From: Cafeteria roenbergensis
Lineage: Eukaryota > Sar > Bigyra > Bicosoecida > Cafeteriaceae
Reading direction: 5' to 3'
Assembly (NCBI GenBank): GCA_008330645.1
Contig: VLTN01000042.1
Location: 245,478-309,477 of the forward strand
DNA: 64,000 bases
The notes below the pieces were generated by a model. The model saw only the letters and a list, made by a program, of their open reading frames with translations. It was not told where the DNA came from and did not search any database. How positions within the stretch are numbered: the first letter of the stretch is position 1; each line of letters starts with the position of its first letter. A program made the translations under genes and the position numbers. Below are positions 1 through 10,684 of the stretch, in pieces.

Positions 1-2121
1 TGGCCGTGGCGGCGGCAGCCCTCTCGGAAGGGTCAGCGACTCCGGGCGTCACCGCCCGGCTTCGCGCAAGGCTGCGTGTCGGGGTGACGATGCCGGGCGC
101 TCCAGACGGCGAGGGAGGCAGGGACGTCGACCGGCGGGTAGAGCCAGCGCCCCTGGCCGGGGACGGCGGCGGCAGGGCTGCCGGGAGGGGCGCCGTGCCG
201 GAGGCGGAGCCCGCCAGTCTGACGAACGCCTGCACACGCTTGGCGGCTTCCGGGTCCGCCGGCGCGACGAGGCGGTCAATGCCCGAGTGCCCCGCCGCCA
301 TGGCGAGGGAGGCCCTGTTGAGCATGGGTCTGGCGCGCAACTTCGCCTCCGCGTCGGCCTCTGCCCGGCGCCTAGCCTGCAGGTCCAGACGGCGGCGGGC
401 GTCCTCGTGGAGGCGGTCGGCGGACTGCCCCGCCACCCGGGACAGGGTGCCATTGGAGGCGCTCATTCGTCGAACGGAGTCCCTGCCAGCGGCGCTGCGG
501 GTAGCGTCTGACGCGACGGAGCTGGCCAAGGCGACGGCCGCGGCCGCCAGCGCGCCCCCCTCTGCGGCTCCAGAGCCCCTGAGCGACGCCGCATCGCTCA
601 CTTCCCCGGCGCCACCGGCTCCCCTGCGGCCCCCCTCGGCGCTGCGCCCGCGCCGGGCGCGCGACCGACGCAGGCCCTCCTGGTAGAGCCGCTCGGATGC
701 CGTTCCCGGCCGCTCCATGGAGGCGGCCAGGCCCGTGATTGCGGGCGTGAACGTGGCCTCCGGGGGACCCGCCGCTTCCAGCGCGCGGCGGCGCTCCTGG
801 TAGGCGCGGCCCTGGGCCAGCAGGCGCTCGCTGGTCGCGGCCTGGGCGGCCGACGAGGAAAGCGATGCCGACGAAATTGCCGCCCCTCGCGAGAACGGCT
901 CGGGCCGTGAGCCGGCGGATGCGCGGGACTGGGGCGTTCCTGGCTCGGCCGAACGCCGGCGGCGAGGGCCGCGGCCGGTGCGGGGGGTTCCCGTGAGTTC
1001 GGAGTCCTCCGCGGCGCGGCGGTCGGCGAGCGCGCGGTCGAGCCAGCGAGTGCGGTCCGCCTGCCAGGCCTTGGAGCGCTCGTAGAGGCTGCTCCCGCCA
1101 GGAGTCATTGCTTTGGTCGACGGGGACGCTGGTGCAGGGCGCCCCGAGCCGGGGTGGCGCGGGCTGCTGGCAGGCTGAGGCTGCGCGCCGGGCGCTTCGG
1201 CCTCAAGATCGCGCGCCGCGCTCGCGAGGCGCTCTTCGAGGTTCAAGAGGCTCTCGCCGCGACGGGGAACGCGACGGGCCGGGGACGAGGCCGCGGGCGC
1301 GCCCCGGGCGTAGGCGCTGGGGCGGCCAGCTTGGGCTGCGTGAGCCGGTCGCGCGTCGCTGGCGGACGAGGCGCCATCAGCGCCTTGCGAGGCCGACGCC
1401 CCCGCCCCCCGGGCGTCGCGGGGGCTCACCGAGCCCGATCCGTGCGCCGCGGCGGCGAGGCGGTCCTCTAGGCTGCCGAGCGATGGGGACGCGAGGGACT
1501 GGTGGGCCATGCTGCGGGCCAGGCGGGCGTCGCAAGCTCGGCACGCTTCGCGGTTGCGCAGGCGCGCGACAAGCAAAGCCTCGCCGGCCCCAGCGCGGCG
1601 CCAGCGGCGCGCGGGAGCAGGCCTGCAGCAAGGGTCGCTGCTGGGCAAACTGGGCTGAGCCCCCCGCGTGGGCGTGCGCGGCGCGGGGCGGCGGCCGCGG
1701 GGCAGCGACGGCCATCCGGGACGCGCCAGGTCCCGGCGCTCCGTGCGCGCGCGTCGGATGCTGGCGGCCGGCGCAACGCCTCGCGCACGCCCCGCCCCCC
1801 GCCCCTCCCGCTGGTCGCGCGCGACAGGCACGCCCACGGGGGTCATGCTCTCGTCTCTCCCGCGCCCCTCGGGCGCCGGTTGCCTCATTGGCGGGCGGCA
1901 CGAGCGCGTTGCGTCCAGCAGAGCGGTCTCACGGGTTTGCTGCCGGCGCGCCGGCGGGGCTGGCCGTTTCCGGGCGCTGGGTCGGCGGGACGGGACCGGG
2001 GGCGAGGGCGGTCGGCTGCCTCGCCGTGGCTGCTGCCCTGTGCCGCCCGCGGGGCCGCCCCTGGCATTGCGCCATTGCCGACGCGGGCCGGCTTGGCAAG
2101 CTCTGCCGCGCTGAGCGACAT
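1..2121 (-). CDS. Ciliary-type repeat protein, partial (runs off left edge)
   Basis: The minus-strand frame is open from about 1888 down to base 1, so the 3' end is missing. It encodes spaced coiled segments with a recurring pattern: SLYERSKAWQADRTRW, SERLYQEGLRRSRARR, and SADRLHEDARRRLDLQ, each followed by basic/acidic helices, plus one TFTPAI element. Proteins with RLYE-DA...RR blocks and FxPxI links are common in ciliated protists and often flagellar, but I cannot name a family. The N-terminus is uncertain. The main frame has an ATG at 1888 (MRQPAPEGRG), while an attractive start at 2121 (MSLSAAELAKPARV) lies in another frame and would need an intron, for example from GTGAGACC near 1940 to an AG just before the ATG at about 1846. 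Polypyrimidine support for that intron is poor. The remaining sequence is Ala/Ser/Arg-rich linker. Confidence 0.55.
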
Positions 2122-2242
2122 TTCGCACTGCCGTGTGGATTGCTGTCGGCCTGACGCGCTGCACGAACGAAGGCGTCTTGGATACAACGCGGCGGCGGGA
2201 GGCCGCTGGCACACGCAGCCACACACACAGGCACAGGGTGGC

Positions 2243-2256
2243 GGGGGGGGGGGGGG
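2243..2256. repeat. Poly-G run (14 G)
   Basis: Homopolymer of 14 G in the 190-bp gap between the 5' end of the left-edge gene and the stop codon of the coatomer zeta gene. A short CA-rich stretch precedes it. No other signal is seen in this gap. Confidence 0.9.
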
Positions 2257-2312
2257 CGGTGGTTGGGCGCGGCGCGGGCAGGCTTGCCGTCGGCCCTTCA
2301 ACCCGCGCTGCC

Positions 2313-3267
2313 TCACTGCGCGTTGCCAAACTGCTTGGACGCGATCTCGCGCGCCTTCTCAAAGGCGGACCGCACGGTGAACTCCGAGTAGGAGGAGAGC
2401 GCCTCGGGCACCGCGCCCTTCAGCATCACGCGGTCCGCAACGCCCGACGGGCTCAGCGACAAAATCATGCCCGCGTCCAGCACCTCGTCAATGGACAAGA
2501 GCACGCGAGGCAGGAACTTGTACACCTGCGGCGCGCACGGGAGGGAACCGAGCAGCACCGGGCCGCGAACGTGGCGCGTCGCGCGTGCTTGCGCGCGCGC
2601 GTGGGAGGGCGCCCGGCCGTCGGGGCCACAGCAGGCGCGACCCGGAGTGGAAAGCGTTTGCGCCGGAACTGCTCACCTGAGCCTTGACCACGCCCTTTTT
2701 GAGCAGCAACTCCAGCGCCGACAAGATGGCGTCCAGGGCCGCCTCCAGGAGCAGCTCGTTCTCTGATCCCTCGCCCACAACGACCGCAACAAGGTCGTTG
2801 ACCGTGCGGTACACACACGTGTATTCGTCCACGATGGCGACCTCGGCGTCGTCCCCCGTCGGCGCCGCGCGGGCCTTCTTGAACACGCGCTTCTCGAAGG
2901 CGTTCTGCGGGCAGGAATGCCGGACACGTGCCTACACAGTGGCCTCGCGGCGGGGCGGCCGGAACCCGCGGGCGGGCGGCGCTGGGGCGTGCCGCGCGGT
3001 TCTGCGGGCTCACCTCTGCCTTGAGGTCCGCGAACGCCCCCGAGTCAAAGTACTTGGCGACGATGCGCGTTCCAACCGCGCCGTCCAGCAGAAGGATTCC
3101 CACAGCAGTGGGGATGTCAGGCGGGAAGCCGGCCACCGCAGCGGCCTGCGGGGGAGCGGGGCAGCGGGATGTTGGCGAGAGCGCGCAGGGCGGCCTTGAT
3201 CTCCGGCCGCAGCAGGCGCGCCAGGACCGCCGGGGGCATGCCGGGCGGGAGCACCAGCGCTCACCAT
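2313..3267 (-). CDS. COPZ: Coatomer subunit zeta (COPI coat)
   Basis: Longin-type small subunit of the COPI vesicle coat, acting on Golgi-to-ER membranes. Exons read on the minus strand: 3014-3145, 2677-2904 and 2313-2525, with introns starting GTGAGC and ending in CAG; all junctions keep phase. The protein shows the zeta signature: TAVGILLLDGAVGTRIVAKY (family: xVKAILILDxxGxRLxAKYY), then AFEKRVFKKAR, an acidic strand with CVYRTVNDL, GEGSENELLL (family: GSSYENELML), and SIDEVLDAGMIL (family: AVDEIVDGGVIL). It ends EIASKQFGNAQ. The 5' end is the weak point: an ATG at 3267-3265 is followed immediately by a GTGAGC donor, which gives a one-codon first exon in correct phase with the exon starting at 3145. 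The length, near 145 residues, is slightly short for the family (about 177). Confidence 0.88.
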
Positions 3268-3507
3268 TCTCTCCGGGTCGGCGGGTGGTCCCCTCCGGGT
3301 TTGGGCCTGCCGGGCTCGAGTGGGCGCGGCCAGCGGGCGCGGGGCAAGGCGCTCCGGCGCGCAGGGTCGGTCCCGGCAGGCAGAGCCGACGCGCGAGGGC
3401 GGCTTTCTGCCCCGCCGCCGCCGCCGCCGCCACCGTCCCCCGCCAGGCCGCTCGCCGCCGGCTGAGACCGGCCCGCGGCGAGGCCGGGGCAGGCGGTGCA
3501 AGGAAGC
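3268..3507. promoter_or_regulatory. Divergent promoter region, coatomer zeta / PEX14
   Basis: A 240-bp gap between two head-to-head genes. It is very GC-rich, with CCG/GCC triplets around 3411-3435. No TATA box or other defined element is recognised; the promoter role is inferred from gene orientation only. Confidence 0.4.
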
Positions 3508-6500
3508 ATGTCCGCCCCCGCTGAGGCCGTGACGGCCAGCGACGTGGAATCGGCGGTGCAGTTTTTGACGCACCCCGCAGCCGCAGAAATGCCCATGGCA
3601 ACGCGTGTTGCCTTCCTTCTGGAACGCGGCCTGTCCTCCGGGGCCGTGCACGCCGCCCTGCACCGCATTGGGGCGCAGTCTTCCTCTTCGGCAGCCCTCG
3701 GCACTGGCGGCCGCCTGGAGCCGTCGCTGGCTGCTCGTGGCCTTTACAAGCCCTCTCTCGCCCAAGGACTGGCCAGCCCGCACCTCTCAGACCGCCAATC
3801 GCCACAGCCATCGTCCACAGCGTTGTCGTCCTTGGCCTGGCTGCGCTGGGCGGGAGAGGAGGCTGCGGCAGCGGCCCTCGCCGTTGCGGCAGGCGTGGCT
3901 CTTGGCTGGGCGGCCAAGCGCTGGATCGCCGACACGCCGGAAGCAGCCAGCGCGTCGGTCACAGGGTCTCCCATGCGCTGCGCCGGGCGCGGCCTCAGCA
4001 GTCCACCTGGGACGGCGGTCGGATTCAGCCAGCGCCTCGCCGCCGCCGCAGGCCCCTTCACGCCCGCCGCCGCTGGCACTGGCACTGGCGCTAGCGCTGG
4101 CGCTGGCGCTGGCGCTGGCCGGCCGGCTCTGCCGTCACCAGTGCAGTGGGCGGCAGAGCCGCATCGTGCTTCGCCCCACATCGGCGCAACCTGGCCGGGA
4201 CCGTCTGGTGATCCCGCCTTCTCGGGCGGCTCTACCATGGACACAGGAAGTGGCTCTGCCGGGCTGGTCGCAGGGCTCCGACCCGCTGACAGACCCGCGT
4301 CGGCGTGGACGCCGTCTAGAGATAGTGCCACAACGGCCGTGTCGCAGTCCCAGCACAAGCGACCGTCAACTTCAACTGCAACCACAGATACAACCACTCA
4401 TTGGGCTTCGACTGCAACCACAGTCCTGACAGCCGCAACCGGAGCGGCGGCGGCGGCGGCGGCGGCCGCAGCAGCAGCAGCAGCGCCAGGGCCGGCGCCG
4501 GACGTTTCCGTCCCGAGCACCTGGCCCTCAGGCAAGAAGCCGGCTCTGCCATCCGACGCGCGGTTCAGTCCCGTGGGCGACGTGTCAAGGCCCGGCGGTT
4601 TCGCGGGAGGGTCGCTGGGTGAACTGTCAGCTGGGGGCCGCGCAGCAGCTGTGACTCCGGGCGCCGCCGCTGCGCCGGCTGCCGGAGCCAGGCATCGCCT
4701 CGACGGCGCTGGCGGAGGCGTCGGCTCGGGTGCTGGGGTCGCGTCGCTGGTTCAATCGCTGCAAGCCGCGGCATCCAACCCTGGCGGGTCAAGCGACGTC
4801 GGCGGCGACGTCGGCGGCGCTGGCCCAGACAGTGTGGCAGAGGGCAGAGCCAGCCTGGAGGCATCTTCCACCCGGACTTTGGAGGATGATTTGCGTCCGA
4901 TGTCCGGAAGACTGACAAATGACCCGACCTCGACGCTGTCTGGACTGATCCGCAAACTATGCCAAGAGCTGGTGATTGGCGCACGACCCACTAGCGACGG
5001 GATCCAGACTGCTGCATCCGCAGCAGGGCGCGACACACCCGCAGCCGCCGCCTGCGCCGGAGGTGGTGCCGATTGCAGCGAGAAGCTGGCCGCCAGCTGG
5101 CCGGCCCCGCTGGCACTGGTCGGAGCAGCCTGTGCCATCGGCAGAGCCGCAACAGGCAGAGCCGCAACAGGCAAAGCTGAAATCGGCAGAGCCACCGAAG
5201 AAAGTGCCGTTACCGCAGCCGCCTCCTCTGAGAGTTTCGGCGCGTCGGCTGACGCTGGTGCCGAGGCGGCGCTGACGACGGAGGGAGTCCGAGACGCAGC
5301 GGTTTCGGCAGCAAGACGGCAGATGCGACTTGGTTTGCTGGAAGTGTTGCGGCCGAGGCATCGGGTCGCGTCAGCAGCCACTGCAAGCGGCGCCGCGTCG
5401 ACTGGTGCCGGTGCCGGTGCTGGTGATGGCGCTGGTGCTGGTGCTGGTGCTGGTGCTGGTGCTGGTGCTGGTGATGGCGCTGGCGCTGGCGCTGGCGCTG
5501 GCGCTGGTGCTGGTGCCGGTGCTGGTGATGGCGCTGGTGCTGGTGCTGGTGCTGGTGCTGGTGCTGGTGCTGGCGCTGGCGCTGGCGCTGGCGCTGGCGC
5601 TGGCGCTGGTGCTGGTGCTGGTGCTGGTGCTGGTGCTGGTGCTGGTGCTGGTGCTGGTGCTGGTGCTGGTGCTGGTGCCGGTGCTGGTGCTGGTGCTGGT
5701 GCTGGTGCTGGTGCTGGTGCTGGTGCTGGCGCTGGGCCCTCGCGGGGTGCTCCGTCTGGAGAATCGAGTGACCTCGCTGCAACGGACACTTCCAGCGGCG
5801 GCGAGGCGGCTGCCAGCGCCCTGCCTGGTTCCAGCGTTACCAAGCCGACTGAGGCGACATCTGACCCCGGCCTCGCTCCCTTTGATGCGGAGGCGGAGCT
5901 GCTCGCGCGCTGTGCGGAGCTGAGGCGTTTCTGGACAATGCTTGGAATGATGACGAGGAATCTCCGGAAACACCCAGGCGCCCCCCGGTACAAGCGGGTT
6001 CGGGTCGACGGATCGGCATTCCGGGCGGACATGGGGTCAGTGAGCGGTTTCACGGGGGCCCTGTCGGCTGTCGGTTTCGCGCCACCTCGTCGCTGGGCGC
6101 CGTGGAGGCCTGACGGCGGGGTCCCCCGCGTCGACGGCTCAGCGCAGACGTGGCTGTGGGTCTGGGACGAATCAGTGCATGGTCAAGCAGGCGTCAAGGT
6201 CGAGTCAGTACCTGTCACGGCTGAGTCAGAGGCGGGTCAGCACGACGACACGCCGGCATCACGCACCCAGTCCGACGACGGCTCTGCCAGCAGCCCTGCC
6301 GCAGGCGCCAGCACGCCAGCCCCTCAGGCTGCCTGCCTCGCAGAGGCTGCCACCTTCCTCGACGCACCCTCATCCCCGGCGAATCGATTGCCCGAGGCGC
6401 TGTCGCTTCGCGTGCCGTGGGCAGGAGGTCCGACCCGCGAGGCCACGCCGCGCGATTCAGGGGAAGAGTCGGCCAGCTCTGCCGAAGCCCCGCCTGCAGC

Positions 6501-7425
6501 AGCCATCGGCTCTGCCAGCGTTGCTCAAGTGCTGTCTGGCGTTGACTGGCGCGCGGCGGCCATGGCCCTGCTTCGCGAGGCCGAGATTGCCATGGCCGGG
6601 CTGCTTGCTGGCAGAGCCCCAATGTGGAAGGAGTGGGACGAGCTCTGCCGAGAAGTGGAAGCCCATCATCGTCAGACAACGCAAGTCTCGCTGCAACATC
6701 AACCGCAACTGCAACCGCAACCGCAGCCGCAGCCGCAATCGCAACCGGACAGCGAAGGTGGTCAGAGCGACGCGGCGACGACGGAGGCCGCGTCTCCGTC
6801 ACGCTCGCAGGTTCACGCTGCGCCAGGCCTCACGCCGCGCGGTCGGGAGCCGGCCTCGTCGCGTGACGGCGTCGTGCCGTCGGCCGGCGCCGCCTCCTTC
6901 CAGTCAGCTGACGCCTCCTTCCAGTCAGCTGACGCCCCCCGCCGGGCAGCTGCGCGCCACGGTCGGTCCCCGAGCCCCGTCAGGAGCGTCTCGGCCGGGA
7001 AGAGCTCTGCCGCTGCGGGTGTCGCTGCCCATGGCGCCTCGTCGATCGCAACACGAAGCGGTTTCACGGCCCACGCGGCAGGACTCGGCGGGGGGCCAGC
7101 CCTGCTGGGCGCTCGCGATTCCAGCCTGACCGGTGAAGCTGCAGCGTCGCCCGCGCCTGCCGCCGCAACCGCAACCGCAACCGCAGCAACGCCAGCAGGC
7201 TGTGCTCAGCGCCCAGCCCCTGGGGGTGCCGGGACGCTGCCGAGATCCGTCCCGGTTGCATGCAGCCCCGCGCGCAAGTCGGCCCTGGCTGCAAGCGTTG
7301 CAGGTCTCGACCTGGACGGCGCAGTGGAGAGCGCTGCCGCCCGGCTTCGCGCGGAGGGTGCCATCGCCCAGCCGCGGCCGGCCAAGCCGTGGGATGCCAA
7401 CGGCGCGGCGTGGCCGGCGGAGTGA
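3508..7425 (+). CDS. PEX14: Peroxin-14-like peroxisomal docking protein, greatly expanded
   Basis: PEX14 is the membrane docking factor for the peroxisomal import receptors PEX5/PEX7. Residues 12-55 match the PEX14 N-terminal helical domain: SAVQFLTHPAAAEMPMATRV and AFLLERGLSSGAVHAALHRI follow the family pattern of AVKFL...ATRRAFL..KGL....I..A. A hydrophobic helix at about 117-140 (AAALAVAAGVALGWAAKRW) fits the usual membrane segment. Residues 632-743 are an almost pure Ala-Gly repeat. Residues about 796-858 (MLGMMTRNLRKHPGAPRYKR followed by VGF) resemble a PUB domain. The extreme C-terminus, PAKPWDANGAAWPAE, resembles the KPWE element at the end of many PEX14 proteins. The rest is Ala/Ser/Thr-rich disorder. 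At 1,305 residues it is about three times the usual length. The ATG at 3508 is the first in frame; the gene appears to be a single exon. Confidence 0.8.
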   Translation: MSAPAEAVTASDVESAVQFLTHPAAAEMPMATRVAFLLERGLSSGAVHAALHRIGAQSSSSAALGTGGRLEPSLAARGLYKPSLAQGLASPHLSDRQSPQPSSTALSSLAWLRWAGEEAAAAALAVAAGVALGWAAKRWIADTPEAASASVTGSPMRCAGRGLSSPPGTAVGFSQRLAAAAGPFTPAAAGTGTGASAGAGAGAGRPALPSPVQWAAEPHRASPHIGATWPGPSGDPAFSGGSTMDTGSGSAGLVAGLRPADRPASAWTPSRDSATTAVSQSQHKRPSTSTATTDTTTHWASTATTVLTAATGAAAAAAAAAAAAAAPGPAPDVSVPSTWPSGKKPALPSDARFSPVGDVSRPGGFAGGSLGELSAGGRAAAVTPGAAAAPAAGARHRLDGAGGGVGSGAGVASLVQSLQAAASNPGGSSDVGGDVGGAGPDSVAEGRASLEASSTRTLEDDLRPMSGRLTNDPTSTLSGLIRKLCQELVIGARPTSDGIQTAASAAGRDTPAAAACAGGGADCSEKLAASWPAPLALVGAACAIGRAATGRAATGKAEIGRATEESAVTAAASSESFGASADAGAEAALTTEGVRDAAVSAARRQMRLGLLEVLRPRHRVASAATASGAASTGAGAGAGDGAGAGAGAGAGAGAGDGAGAGAGAGAGAGAGAGDGAGAGAGAGAGAGAGAGAGAGAGAGAGAGAGAGAGAGAGAGAGAGAGAGAGAGAGAGAGAGAGAGAGAGPSRGAPSGESSDLAATDTSSGGEAAASALPGSSVTKPTEATSDPGLAPFDAEAELLARCAELRRFWTMLGMMTRNLRKHPGAPRYKRVRVDGSAFRADMGSVSGFTGALSAVGFAPPRRWAPWRPDGGVPRVDGSAQTWLWVWDESVHGQAGVKVESVPVTAESEAGQHDDTPASRTQSDDGSASSPAAGASTPAPQAACLAEAATFLDAPSSPANRLPEALSLRVPWAGGPTREATPRDSGEESASSAEAPPAAAIGSASVAQVLSGVDWRAAAMALLREAEIAMAGLLAGRAPMWKEWDELCREVEAHHRQTTQVSLQHQPQLQPQPQPQPQSQPDSEGGQSDAATTEAASPSRSQVHAAPGLTPRGREPASSRDGVVPSAGAASFQSADASFQSADAPRRAAARHGRSPSPVRSVSAGKSSAAAGVAAHGASSIATRSGFTAHAAGLGGGPALLGARDSSLTGEAAASPAPAAATATATAATPAGCAQRPAPGGAGTLPRSVPVACSPARKSALAASVAGLDLDGAVESAAARLRAEGAIAQPRPAKPWDANGAAWPAE
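5404..5736 (+). repeat. Hexanucleotide repeat (GCTGGT/GCTGGC) in PEX14
   Basis: About 55 copies of a 6-bp unit GCTGGT with GCTGGC, GCCGGT and GATGGC variants, encoding an (Ala-Gly)n tract with occasional Asp. Variants occur in blocks (runs of GGC, then runs of GGT), which suggests stepwise tandem expansion. Confidence 0.95.
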
Positions 7426-7830
7426 TGTGCTGTCGCGCCCGGGCGAGCGTGGCGTGTTGGGTCGCGCGGAATGTGTGGTTTCGAGAGGCCGACTCGACGA
7501 GTCTGCCAGCGCGCTCGCCCACACGCAGCAAGCACGCAGCCAGGCCAAGCGCGGAGAGCAGGAGGCTGCTCGAGAGGGGCAGAAGAGCAACGCTTCGACT
7601 AGAGGCGTGTGGGGACCGGTGCGGTGTGTGGTTTGAGGGAGCGGGCGGGCAGTTGCGCGCTCGACCGGCTCTGCCGCCTGCTGGCGGACAACTGTTGGCT
7701 CGCTGGAGCGCCCTCACCCGCCGACCGAGGCATGGCGGCCAAGGCTCCTCCGGTGGTGCTGCGGCGCCACGAGGTGGCTCGCATGTCTGCGCAGAGGCCA
7801 TCTCCCCTGGCGCGCGCTGGAGAGCGTCGC
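7426..7830. other. Intergenic region, PEX14 to CFAP45
   Basis: About 400 bp after the PEX14 stop. No convincing coding pattern on either strand and no RNA gene seen. It would hold the PEX14 3' end and the promoter of the next gene. Confidence 0.4.
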
Positions 7831-10405
7831 ATGGGCCTGAGCACGAGCAGCAAGCGCGGGGCGCCAGCCGCGCAGGCCCGCAAGGTGAGCGCGCGGCAAT
7901 TCCCGCTGCATCGCGCCCGGCGTCCCGCTCCCCGCTCGCCGCGCAGCATCCCGCGCACGCTGGGCCTGCGCGAATCGGGCGCGGACCGCGCCCGTGGCCG
8001 CGCCTCACGGCCCGGCGCTCGACCGAGCTGTTGAGTGACGGACGGTTGCACGCCGCTCACCGAGCCCCCCCCCCCGCCCGCCGGGCGCACGTCCGCGTGC
8101 CACAATGGGCCACCCGCCGGATCAAAGCTGCCGACCGTCCGCTGCGGATGCGCTTGTGTGCGCGCTGGCGTCGGTGGCAGCGGCCAGGGGCGCGCTTGCA
8201 CGGCGGGCTGAGTCTCGCGCTCCTTCGTGCCGGGTCGGCGACACATCCAGCGCGGGCAATTGCCGGCTGAGGGCGTGGCAGGCTTGCTGCTGGCGCATTC
8301 GCCAGCGGTGTCGGCAGCAGTCGCGCCCCCCCCATGCGTCCCGCCGGCCGCACAGCCTCCCTCGTGGCAAGTTGCCGCCGCCCCCGCGCGCGCTCCAGCC
8401 GCAACAGTGCCCTCGCCCGCCCCGCACCCAGCCCCCCCCCCCCCCCCCTCTTCCTCTCCGCTGTCGACTGCGCCCTGGCCGCCGCAGGCGCGAATGCGGC
8501 GCGTTGACGAGGCCAAGCACCAGCACGCCGTCCGCCTCGCCCAGGCGGGCAGCCCTGGAGAAGCCGAGCGCAAACGGCAGGAGGAGGAGGAGCGCGCCAA
8601 CCCCGCCCTCCGCATGGCGCTGGAGCGCGCCATCGAGGAGGACGATGAGATCAAGGCCCTCAACCTGCGCGCCGGCCACGCAGTGGCGCTGGTGGGCGTG
8701 CGTGAGCAGATTAAGGCCAAGCAGCGCCGGCGCCAGGCCGAGGCTGAGCGCGAGCGCGCCTGGGCCCTCGCCCAGGAGGAGCGGCTCTACCGACAGGCGC
8801 TCGCGGAGGCAGAGCTGGAGGAGGCGAAGAAGGCCAAGGCGGCGGAGGAGGCCGCGGCTCTGCAGCGCCAGCTGCTGGACAGACGCCGGCGCAAGGTCGA
8901 GGAGCAGGAGGAACGCGCGCTGGAGGGCCAGCGCCTGCTGCAGGAGCAACGCCGCATGGAGGAGGCCGCGGCCGTTGCGGCCAAACGAAAGGCCGAGGCG
9001 GCCGCGGCAGAGCGGGCAGAGCTGCGCATTGCGAACGACCGGGCACTTCGCGTGAAGGCCCGGCGCGCGGAGGAGGAGCGGCTGCGCGACAGGGAGGCCA
9101 AGGAGTATGCAGAGGCGCAGGCGGCGGCCGCGGCGGAGGCGGCGCAGCGGCGGGCGGAGGAGAAGGCAGACCGCGACAGGCGCTTCGCCGCCATGGCGGC
9201 CAAGCAGACGCGCGCTGTGGACGGCAGAGCCGCCGAGGACGAGAGGCGGGCGCGCGGTCACAGGGAGGCGGTCGTTCGCCGCGAGCGCGAGCGCCTGGCG
9301 CGGGAGCGGGCGGCCAAGGCAAAGCTTGAAGCGTGAGTGACTGGGAAGTGATGGAGCTGTGATGGCGGGCTGCGACAGTGGGCTGCGACCGCGGGCTATG
9401 ACCGCGAGCGGCCACTCGCTCTGTGGATTGCGCGGTGGCTCTGACGTCAGCGTGGCGCCCGACGGCCGGTTGGTTGGCCCCGCCTCTGCTCTGCCCCCGG
9501 CGTCGCTCTGCCGTCCAGCCTGCGCCCTAGGATTTCGATTCTTGTTCCAAACGCCGCTGTTTGTGTTGTTGCTTGTTCAATGCCCCCCCGCCCCGCCCCG
9601 CCCCTCCTTCTGCGTCGCCCCCCACTCCCCTCCCCCCCCCCCTTTCCACCGCCCCTGTGAGTGCGCGCGCCGCAGCGAGGTGGACGCGGCTCGGAAGCTT
9701 CAGATGGAGTCCAAGGCGCGTGCCAGGCAGGAGCTGGCAGAGCTCGAGGCGGCCGAGGCGGCGGCGGCGGCAGAGCGGAGGGAGGCAGCGATCAGGCAGG
9801 AACGGCAGGCCGCCGCGGTGAGTGACTGGCGCGTGATGGGGCGTCGCGTGTCCCTGCCTGGTCGCAACCACAGGTGTGCGTGCCATTTGCAGCGGTTTCG
9901 CCGGCTTGACCGGCCCGCCACGCCCCCCCGACCCTTCCACCGACCCTTCCACCGACGATGCGCCCGCAGGCGCGCCGTGCTGCGGTCCTGGCCAACGCAT
10001 CGGAGGTGTTGGCCCAGGCGCGCGAGCGAGAGCGAGGCAGAGCCGAGGTGCGAGCTGCCGCATACCGCGAGGGCGAGCACCTCAACAAGGAGCGACTCCG
10101 TCGAGGTGAGCGACGCGGCATCAAAGCCCAGTCATGCGCCGCCATCGTGCCGGTCACCCCGCTCGCTTCAATGAGGCGCCGGCGAGCCCCGTGACGGGAC
10201 GATTGGCTGCATGCCTGAACCAGCAGCCACCGTGCCTGCCGCCGTGCCTGCCGCCGTGCCTGCCAGCCCCTTCTCCGTCGCGCTGCTCGCTGTCCGCCCC
10301 CGCGCAGACCGGTTGGTGGCCGACGCTCGCGCCCGCAAGCTTGACGAGCTTCGCCGCATGGGCGTGGACGACGAGATCCTGCACAAGGCCGGCCTCAAAG
10401 CGTGA
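7831..10405 (+). CDS. CFAP45: CFAP45-like ciliary microtubule inner protein
   Basis: Coiled-coil protein of the trichohyalin/plectin-homology (TPH) type; in other organisms CFAP45 lies inside the doublet microtubules of motile cilia. Confident exons are 8488-9332, 9676-9817, 9970-10105 and 10308-10405; all start after CAG and end before GTGAGT/GTGAGC, with phases 0, 2, 0 and 1 that fit together (407 codons). Landmarks are ARMRRVDEAKHQ, EEDDEIKALNLRAGHAVAL, a long Glu/Arg/Ala coiled coil, LANASEVLAQARERERGRAE, YREGEHLNKERLRR, and a tail KLDELRRMGVDDEI that matches the KLEELRATGLPEKY ending of animal CFAP45. The N-terminal part is unresolved: an ATG at 7831 opens an 18-codon piece (MGLSTSSKRGAPAAQARK) that ends at a GTGAGC donor, and one or more exons may lie in 7947-8487. 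Confidence 0.78.
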
Positions 10406-10684
10406 TTGGATCGTGATTGGTGCGTGATTGCGGCTGCGATGAACCGTCAAGAGTTGGCTGGCGTGCCAGGCGACGCCACTGCTGCGAACCCGCCACTCCC
10501 GCTGCCGCTCTCGGGCTCCGTGACGACACTTGCATCGCAAGGCTTTGCATGCCACGCCCCTCCAAGCGCATCGCCGCACTCTTAGCTGCACTTGCAGCTT
10601 GGCACTGCGAGGGCAACTGCAATATTGCACTCTTCATAAACATATGGGCCGCTTCTTGTCGAGCACTTGCCCCGTCGACTCAAC
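10406..10684. other. Intergenic region, CFAP45 to sideroflexin
   Basis: About 280 bp, less GC-rich than its surroundings. It is probably the 3' end of one gene and the promoter of the next. An AT-rich stretch lies near 10620-10650 (ATTGCACTCTTCATAAACAT). Confidence 0.4.

Noticed and set aside
6-2380. Several plus-strand frames at the left edge
   Set aside because: Very Arg/Pro/Ala-biased with no recognisable motif, whereas the minus frame shows repeated helical blocks and is open for nearly 1.9 kb.
5210-5973. Frames encoding Gln-His, Pro-Ala or Ser-Thr repeats opposite the PEX14 Ala-Gly tract
   Set aside because: Antisense and off-frame readings of a 6-bp repeat; only the Ala-Gly frame is continuous with conserved PEX14 parts.
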